In this document: positions 6,885 to 11,469 of the stretch, piece by piece
Numbering within the stretch: position 1 is the stretch's first letter
How the letters are laid out: the number at the start of each line of letters is the position of its first letter
Origin: Alloprevotella sp.
Lineage (GTDB): Bacteria > Bacteroidota > Bacteroidia > Bacteroidales > Bacteroidaceae
Direction: 5' to 3'
DNA: 11,469 nucleotides
Assembly: GCA_015259235.1 (NCBI GenBank)
Contig: JABZGM010000055.1
Span: forward strand, 1 to 11,469
Position numbers and translations under genes: made by a program
Notes under the pieces: model-generated
Database searches by the model: none
The model's input: only the letters and a program-made list of their open reading frames with translations
Told to the model about the DNA's origin: nothing

Positions 6885-6933
6885 AAACAATCATCCCACC
6901 TCAAGCAATCGTCTTGAGGTGGGATGATTTTAT
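6885..6933. terminator. Two-sided terminator between MCE and kinase-like genes
   Basis: AATCATCCCACCTCAAG (6889-6905) and CTTGAGGTGGGATGATT (6913-6929) form a perfect 17-bp stem with a seven-base loop (CAATCGT). TTT follows on the plus strand and an A-rich run (6884-6890) precedes it, giving U residues on the minus strand. It can end both the MCE transcript and the convergent leftward transcript. Confidence 0.9.
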
Positions 6934-7022
6934 GCGTATCTAAGCAGCGTCTCAGGATTCCCTAAGCGGGAGTACCGCTGATGATTCCATCACACACGCT
7001 AAAACGTGTAAGAGACAACGGG

Positions 7023-7652
7023 CTAGTCTTGGGGAAATCCAAGTTGTTCCACGAACTGAGCGATAAAATCGACAGTCCCTTCTATGCCTAAAAGGGAAGA
7101 ATTCACGCAGAGATCATAGGTATCTGCTGCGCCCCATGTGCCTGAAGAATAGAAATTGTAGTAGGTGGCACGCTCTTCATCGGCTTCTTCGATGATACTC
7201 TGTGCCGCTTTGGGCAAAACATTGCGACGCTGCGCCACACGACGTATGCGATCATCGAGGTTGGCAGTGATGAAAATGTTCACATGACGAGGATGCTCAC
7301 GCAATATATAGTCAGCCACTCGCCCAATGAAGACACTAGAACGCTCAGAAGCAAGACGCTGCATGACGCGACTTTGGATAATAAAGAGATTTTCTTCGGA
7401 GAGTTGGTTCTCATAGAAGTCGCCACCACCTCCGAAAAAAGGTTGTACCACATGGAAAATGCTACGGAAGAGACCTTTCTTCTCATCGCTTCGTTCAAAG
7501 AGTCCTTGACGAAGTCCACTCTCTTGGGCAGCTAAGGAGAGGATTTCCTTGTCGTAATAAGCAATATTGAAACGCTCGGCAAGGCGTTTACCAATTTCAC
7601 GGCCTCCACTACCAAGTTGGCGACCAATGTTGATGACGAAAGGGGTAGACAT
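7023..7652 (-). CDS. Cytidylate kinase-like family protein
   Basis: The 209-residue protein belongs by pattern to the Cytidylate_kin2-type group, relatives of CMP kinase common in Bacteroidetes and Firmicutes. Visible features are a glycine-rich N-terminal loop, GRQLGSGGREIGKRLA (10-25); YYDKEIL (32-38), typical of the group; VFIGRVADYIL (107-117); VNIFITA (124-130), equivalent to the core strand; and TWGAADTYDLCVNSS (172-186). The loop lacks the usual P-loop GKT/GKS: where Cmk has GSGKG this has GSGGR, with a Lys only at 22. The true substrate is therefore uncertain and CMP phosphorylation should not be assumed. It lies 108 bases downstream of the MATE gene on the same strand. No convincing TAnnTTTG is in the gap (the nearest is a poor TAACTTCT), so cotranscription with the transporter is plausible. 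Stops before a shared terminator. Confidence 0.85.
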   Translation of the reverse strand: MSTPFVINIGRQLGSGGREIGKRLAERFNIAYYDKEILSLAAQESGLRQGLFERSDEKKGLFRSIFHVVQPFFGGGGDFYENQLSEENLFIIQSRVMQRLASERSSVFIGRVADYILREHPRHVNIFITANLDDRIRRVAQRRNVLPKAAQSIIEEADEERATYYNFYSSGTWGAADTYDLCVNSSLLGIEGTVDFIAQFVEQLGFPQD

Positions 7653-7760
7653 TATAGATACAGCAATTAGAAGTTATACATGATTCGATAAAACATTCTG
7701 GCATTCCACAAAATGGGGCAGACCATCCATAGAAATTATAGCCAAACGACGGCAAGGAGA

Positions 7761-9167
7761 TCAGAGGCGCTCAGCACTTTTTTGGCGCAATTTGCGAATT
7801 TGTGCCACAAGCATCACCGCAGAAATCAAAGCTGCTACACCATCTGCCGCAGGAAGTGAATACCATACTCCGTCGATGGGTGCAGCTCCAGAAAGGAAAT
7901 TGGGTAAAATGCGAGGCAAAGTGAGCACCAGAGGTATGAGGAATATGAGTTGGCGCGTGAGCGAGAGGAAAATACTCTTTGCTGGAGATCCAATGCTCTG
8001 AAAGAAGGCAGAGGAAACAATCTGCATCCCTATCACGGGCCAAAAGAGACTCACCACACGTAGCCCATGTTCTCCCGCCGCAGCGAGTTCGGGAGCATCT
8101 TTCACGAATAGTCCTACCAACGCTCCGGGGAAAAGATGGCTGGCTGCAAAACTTAGGGTGGTGACCACCGTGGCAGCCACGAGGGTGTATTTGACCACAC
8201 TGTCCAAACGATGAAACTTCTGTGCCCCAAAGTTGTAGCCTGCAATAGGCAGCATGCCTTGGTCGAGTCCCATCACCACAAAAGCCATGAACATGGCTAG
8301 GCGATTGACGATGCCGTACGCACCAACAGCGGTGTCCCCTCCATATTCTGCCATAGAGCGCATGATGGTGATGGCAACAAGGCTCGTGGTGGTGTTGATG
8401 AGAAATTGGGGAAGTCCGATGGTGAGTACCTCTTTCATGATGCGCACTTGCGGACGAAGGTAGCGACGCAATAGACCCACAGGACTATCCTTCCTACTAA
8501 AGAGCCAGAATTGCCAACACAGGGCGCACATCTGCGCAATGAGAGTGCTCCACGCTGCCCCTGCAATGCCCCACCCTAGTCGCACCACAAAGAGATAAGC
8601 CAAGACGATATTTATCGCCACCGTGCCGATGTTGGCATACATGGCATAGATTGGGCGACTTGTCGAACGCAGTTGCGCATTTAAGCCATAATACATGTGC
8701 GTGAACGCATTACCAAAGAGCAATATCTGCATGTAGGCTCGCGCATAAGGCAGGGTGCGATCGGAAGCTCCAAATAGTCGGAGGATGGCATCGAGATTCA
8801 GCTCCAACACCAAGCCGAGTGTAAGTCCAATCACCACATTGAGCACAATGACATTGCCCAAGATGGCATGCGCCGCTTTGTAGTCTTTCTGTCCCAGACG
8901 GATGCTCATGAGCGTAGACCCACCGATGCCGACCATCGCACCGAAAGCAGCAGAAATCGCCATGAGCGGATTGGTCAGTGCCAACCCCGAGATGGCATCC
9001 GCTCCCACTGCTTGTCCGATGAAGATGCCGTCGATGATGTTGTAGAGCGACGACACCACCATGGCAATAATAGCAGGGAGCGAATATTGCACCAAGAGTT
9101 TAGGAATGGACTTTTCGCCAAGTGCATTGAATTTATTGGAAGTATCTTGAGGAGTCTGTGAGGTCAT
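7761..9167 (-). CDS. MATE-family multidrug/Na+ efflux transporter
   Basis: This is a polytopic inner-membrane protein of 468 residues, the normal size for MATE transporters, which export drugs or metabolites in exchange for Na+ or H+. About twelve hydrophobic segments can be read, in two halves. N-terminal marks are LPAIIAMVVSSLYNIIDGIF (30-49), GQAVGADAISGLAL (51-64) and GGSTLMSIRLGQKDYKAAH (82-100); the second half starts with a parallel GLPQFL segment. The style is nearest to the MepA/NorM-like bacterial group; the substrate cannot be told. The frame is open to an ATG at 9248, but that lies only a few bases from the predicted transcription start and adds 27 non-family residues; MTSQTPQD at 9167 is preferred. 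First gene of a likely leftward pair with the kinase-like gene, and divergent from ino1. Confidence 0.92.
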   Translation of the reverse strand: MTSQTPQDTSNKFNALGEKSIPKLLVQYSLPAIIAMVVSSLYNIIDGIFIGQAVGADAISGLALTNPLMAISAAFGAMVGIGGSTLMSIRLGQKDYKAAHAILGNVIVLNVVIGLTLGLVLELNLDAILRLFGASDRTLPYARAYMQILLFGNAFTHMYYGLNAQLRSTSRPIYAMYANIGTVAINIVLAYLFVVRLGWGIAGAAWSTLIAQMCALCWQFWLFSRKDSPVGLLRRYLRPQVRIMKEVLTIGLPQFLINTTTSLVAITIMRSMAEYGGDTAVGAYGIVNRLAMFMAFVVMGLDQGMLPIAGYNFGAQKFHRLDSVVKYTLVAATVVTTLSFAASHLFPGALVGLFVKDAPELAAAGEHGLRVVSLFWPVIGMQIVSSAFFQSIGSPAKSIFLSLTRQLIFLIPLVLTLPRILPNFLSGAAPIDGVWYSLPAADGVAALISAVMLVAQIRKLRQKSAERL

Positions 9168-9258
9168 AAAAGGAAAGATGCGTGGGGCTGGAATACAAAT
9201 ACCAATCACTATACGATATGTCGCACAGCTGTAGTAGACCACCATCAAATGGTTACTG

Positions 9259-9266
9259 CAAAAGTA
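9259..9266 (-). promoter_or_regulatory. Predicted MATE promoter (-7 element)
   Basis: On the minus strand, 9266 down to 9259 reads TACTTTTG followed by C, an exact TAnnTTTG. Transcription would start near 9252, giving a leader of about 85 bases before the ATG at 9167. No clear -33 box. Confidence 0.65.
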
Positions 9267-9415
9267 CGATATTTTTTGAGGGTTTTCCGATTGTTCACCC
9301 CAAAATCATGCCTCTTTTGCCCAAATAGTGGGAGAAGTGCATCATTTAGTGTACAATCTAGAGTAAGGGTTATGCTTTTTCTCGGATTTTCTTCGCACTA
9401 CCGCGAAAGAATGTG

Positions 9416-9423
9416 TAACTTTG
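9416..9423 (+). promoter_or_regulatory. Predicted ino1 promoter (-7 element)
   Basis: TAACTTTG matches TAnnTTTG, with TTCG at 9392-9395, 20 bases upstream, as a one-mismatch -33 box. Transcription near 9430 leaves a leader of about 80 bases. The MATE and ino1 promoters are about 150 bases apart and point away from each other. The 344-base gap between the two genes holds these promoters and no gene that I can see. Confidence 0.65.
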
Positions 9424-9511
9424 ACCTATGGAAACACGGCTCAACATGCCCTGCATGAGCCGCACAACTTGTAGACACCTCTGACAATTCTTCTAAATTC
9501 GACTCCAAAAC

Positions 9512-10801
9512 ATGAAAGAAGCTACAGGAAAACTCGGTGTAATGATCGTAGGTCTTGGCGCCGTTAGTACTACGTTTATAGCCGGTGTGCTCTCTGCTCG
9601 CAAAGGACTCACCAAACCTGTGGGCGCACTCACCCAATATGATAAAATCCGCGTCGGCACAGGCGAAGCCAAGCGCTACCTCTCTTATCCAGAAATCCTC
9701 TCACTCCCTTCACTCAACGACCTGGAGTTTGCCGCGTGGGACGTATATCCCGACAATGCTTTTGAGAGTGCTGTCAATGCCGATGTGCTCCGTGCCAAAG
9801 ATCTTTTGCCCCTTCAGGCAGAACTGGAGGTGATTCGTCCACTACGTGCGGCTTTCGACCGCCACTATGCCCAACGTCTAGACGGCACCAACGTGTTGCC
9901 CGAAATGACGCGATGGGAAATGGTGGAACACCTGCGCCAAGACATCCGCCAATTTAAGGCTGAGCGCGGTGTGGATCGCGTGGTGGTGCTGTGGGCTGCT
10001 TCTACCGAAATCTATGTACCTGTGGACAAGGTGCACGAATCTGTGGCTTCACTCGAAGCTGCCATGCGTGCCGATGATCGCCAACATGTGGCTCCTTCCA
10101 TGTGCTATGCCTATGCTGCCCTCATGGAAGGCGCACCTTTCGTCATGGGGGCGCCCAATACCACCGTGGACATCCCGGCTATGTGGCAACTTGCCGAACA
10201 ACAACATGTGCCCATCGCTGGTAAGGACTTCAAAACGGGACAAACCCTCGTGAAGAGTGGCTTCTCCCCCATCCTCAGCACGCGCTGTCTGGGACTGGAC
10301 GGGTGGTTTTCTACTAACATCTTGGGCAACCGCGATGGCCTTGTCTTGGACGAACCCGAAAATTTCAAGACGAAAGAGGTGTCTAAACTCTCTACCCTCG
10401 AAACCATTCTTCGTCCCGAAGCTCAACCCGACCTCTATGGCGACTACTATCACAAGGTGCGCATCAACTACTATCCCCCACGTGGAGACGACAAAGAAGG
10501 CTGGGACAACATCGACATCTTCGGATGGATGGGCTATCCCATGCAGGTGAAAATCAATTTTCTCTGTCGCGACTCCATCCTTGCCGCACCACTCTGCCTC
10601 GACTTGGTGTTGCTCATCGATGCCGCTGCGCGCGATGGTCGCTACGGCACGCAGCGATTCTTGAGTTTCTACCTCAAAAGCCCTCAACACAACTATACCG
10701 CGGGAGAAGAACCAGAGAACAATCTCTATCGCCAATACGTGCATCTCAAGAATGCTATCCGCGAAATGGGCGGCTATCCAGCGGATGAACTCGTGGACTG
10801 A
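9512..10801 (+). CDS. ino1: Myo-inositol-1-phosphate synthase
   Basis: Ino1 converts glucose-6-phosphate to 1D-myo-inositol 3-phosphate by an NAD+-dependent oxidation, ring closure and reduction in the cytoplasm. The 429-residue protein has a Rossmann start with GLGAVST (14-20), the catalytic-region motif GKDFKTGQT (237-245), GWFSTNILGNRDG (264-276) and WDNIDIFGWMGYPMQVKINF (331-350), all in the family's order. The length fits the bacterial/archaeal-type enzyme (eukaryotic forms are over 500). The start ATG at 9512 comes shortly before the Rossmann motif, as expected. In Bacteroides thetaiotaomicron the homologue feeds inositol phospholipid and inositol sphingolipid synthesis next to lipid-head-group genes; here no such gene follows within 668 bases. 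No strong hairpin lies just after the stop; the 201-base repeat begins 75 bases downstream. Confidence 0.95.
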   Translation: MKEATGKLGVMIVGLGAVSTTFIAGVLSARKGLTKPVGALTQYDKIRVGTGEAKRYLSYPEILSLPSLNDLEFAAWDVYPDNAFESAVNADVLRAKDLLPLQAELEVIRPLRAAFDRHYAQRLDGTNVLPEMTRWEMVEHLRQDIRQFKAERGVDRVVVLWAASTEIYVPVDKVHESVASLEAAMRADDRQHVAPSMCYAYAALMEGAPFVMGAPNTTVDIPAMWQLAEQQHVPIAGKDFKTGQTLVKSGFSPILSTRCLGLDGWFSTNILGNRDGLVLDEPENFKTKEVSKLSTLETILRPEAQPDLYGDYYHKVRINYYPPRGDDKEGWDNIDIFGWMGYPMQVKINFLCRDSILAAPLCLDLVLLIDAAARDGRYGTQRFLSFYLKSPQHNYTAGEEPENNLYRQYVHLKNAIREMGGYPADELVD

Positions 10802-10876
10802 TAAACTCTTATATTGACACATCAGACATTTACAGAAAGTCAACAGACAATCCTATGACTCTCTGCGCTTTACTCT

Positions 10877-11077
10877 CAACCCCCAATCGGTCATTAGACC
10901 GTTATAGTGCAATTCATTATAGAGAAGATAACTTCTTGTCCTCTTTCATTCCTCTTGTTGGCTCTTGTTTCTCGTTTGTTCTCGACGTGGCACGCTACAC
11001 CAAAGGCGAATGAGAAACAATCTACTCAACGATGGAATGAAATCTGGTCAGGATCTAATGACCGATTGGGGTTTTAA
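10877..11077 (+). repeat. 201-base repeat with terminal inverted repeats, copy 2
   Basis: This is the opposite-orientation copy of the element at 1271-1471. Its ends include a perfect 18-bp inverted repeat, CCCCAATCGGTCATTAGA (10881-10898) with its complement at 11054-11071. TTAA stands at the right end (11074-11077), but the left end has TCAA. The shared interior, for example GATAACTTCTTGTCCTCTTTC, is about 80% identical to copy 1 overall. The internal frame runs NRSLDRYSAIHYREDN then FLSSF and SCFSFVLDVARY, then hits TGA (11010-11012) after a one-base shift relative to copy 1, so this copy is broken. The strand given is that of the internal frame. Confidence 0.8.
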
Positions 11078-11221
11078 GGAATTCCTTTGCGATTTTGAAA
11101 ATATGTTGGGTTGGCTCTTGCCGTGAAAGTAGATGAGTAGGGGAGGGGCTCGCCCTATGCAGAGTGTGTAGCGTTGATGATGCCCCCTATCAGTATATGG
11201 GAGGATAAGTGCCCAAAGTGA

Positions 11222-11251
11222 GAAAAAATCGCAGAAAACTGCACTTTTTTC
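11222..11251. terminator. Small A/T-flanked hairpin, possible terminator
   Basis: GCAG (11231-11234) and CTGC (11239-11242) flank an AAAA loop; outside, GAAAAAA (11222-11228) can pair with TTTTTTC (11245-11251) across a two-base mismatch. The shape suits a weak terminator in either direction, but no gene ends close by, and the core stem is only 4 bp. Confidence 0.4.
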
Positions 11252-11433
11252 TTTAGTAATAGGCTGTTTTGTTATGTGCAGTTGTCAATATTTGATTTTT
11301 GATTGCTTTCTTTCTTAGTTCTCGATGGGATTTGACTTTAGCGGAAGTGGCAGTTTGAGATTGTTATTTGAGGTTGTTGGCGTGTATTGATCAGAAAAGG
11401 GCGATGATGCCTCTTGGTCTTGAGCAGTTTGCT

Positions 11434-11458
11434 CGTACGCGCGTGACGCGCGCGCGCA
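11434..11458. repeat. Alternating CG tract with internal hairpin
   Basis: Two runs of strictly alternating purine and pyrimidine meet at 11445/11446 (12 and 13 bases), made almost wholly of CG steps. CGCGCG (11438-11443) and CGCGCG (11447-11452) flank TGA and can form a hairpin; ACGCGCG occurs twice as a direct repeat. The flanking DNA is not CG-rich. Confidence 0.7.
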
Positions 11459-11469
11459 TTCCCTGGAAT

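Larger units (their letters stand above)
11078..11469. other. Right-end stretch without a recognisable gene
   Basis: These 392 bases hold no long open frame on either strand that looks like a protein. They contain the A/T-flanked hairpin at 11222-11251 and the alternating CG tract at 11434-11458. Base composition is more A/T-rich than in the genes up to about 11400. They may be the upstream region of a gene beyond the window. Confidence 0.5.

Noticed and set aside
9168..9248. 27-residue N-terminal extension of the MATE protein
   Set aside because: Its ATG would be within a few bases of the predicted transcription start, and the added residues are not MATE-like.
10049..10843. 264-codon open frame antisense to ino1
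   Set aside because: It lies wholly opposite a clearly real gene, has no recognisable protein features and no promoter; its openness follows from ino1 codon use.
11078..11469. CRISPR array or partial gene at the right end
   Set aside because: No spaced direct repeats are present, and no frame carries a convincing protein; the CG tract is a single compact motif.

Overview
The window looks like chromosome from a member of the Bacteroidales, most likely Prevotellaceae (Prevotella/Alloprevotella-like). The reasons are the gene families present (ammonia-dependent asparagine synthetase, a long EpsC-type CysE, an SPOR-type amidase paired with an MCE protein, a Cytidylate_kin2-type kinase and myo-inositol-phosphate synthase), the lack of clear Shine-Dalgarno sequences, and six good matches to the Bacteroidetes -7 promoter element TAnnTTTG placed 15 to 100 bases before real genes. 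The genus is inference; no rRNA or tRNA is present.

Layout: asnA (+) is followed at once by a 201-base repeat with terminal inverted repeats and then by a two-sided terminator shared with the convergent cysE (-). cysE and cysK (+) are divergent, and their predicted promoters face each other across about 25 bases, so the transcripts should overlap at their 5' ends. After cysK come a strong terminator and then a two-gene unit: a periplasmic N-acetylmuramoyl-L-alanine amidase with a nine-unit heptad repeat and an SPOR-like tail, overlapping by 14 bases an MCE/MlaD-type protein. A perfect 17-bp two-sided terminator separates this unit from a leftward pair: a MATE-family transporter, then a cytidylate kinase-like protein. 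Divergent from the transporter is ino1. The last 668 bases have no convincing gene. They hold the second copy of the 201-base repeat in the opposite orientation, a small A/T-flanked hairpin and an alternating CG tract at the right edge.

How the genes work together: CysE and CysK carry out the last two steps of cysteine synthesis, and the C-terminal isoleucine of CysE suggests that they form the classical cysteine synthase complex. AsnA is another amino-acid biosynthesis enzyme. The amidase and MCE protein point to coupled peptidoglycan remodelling and lipid handling in the envelope. Ino1 would supply inositol phosphate for the inositol lipids known in Bacteroidetes. Most of the window is housekeeping; the least ordinary parts are the two-copy repeat with its conserved internal reading frame, the facing cys promoters and the heptad array.
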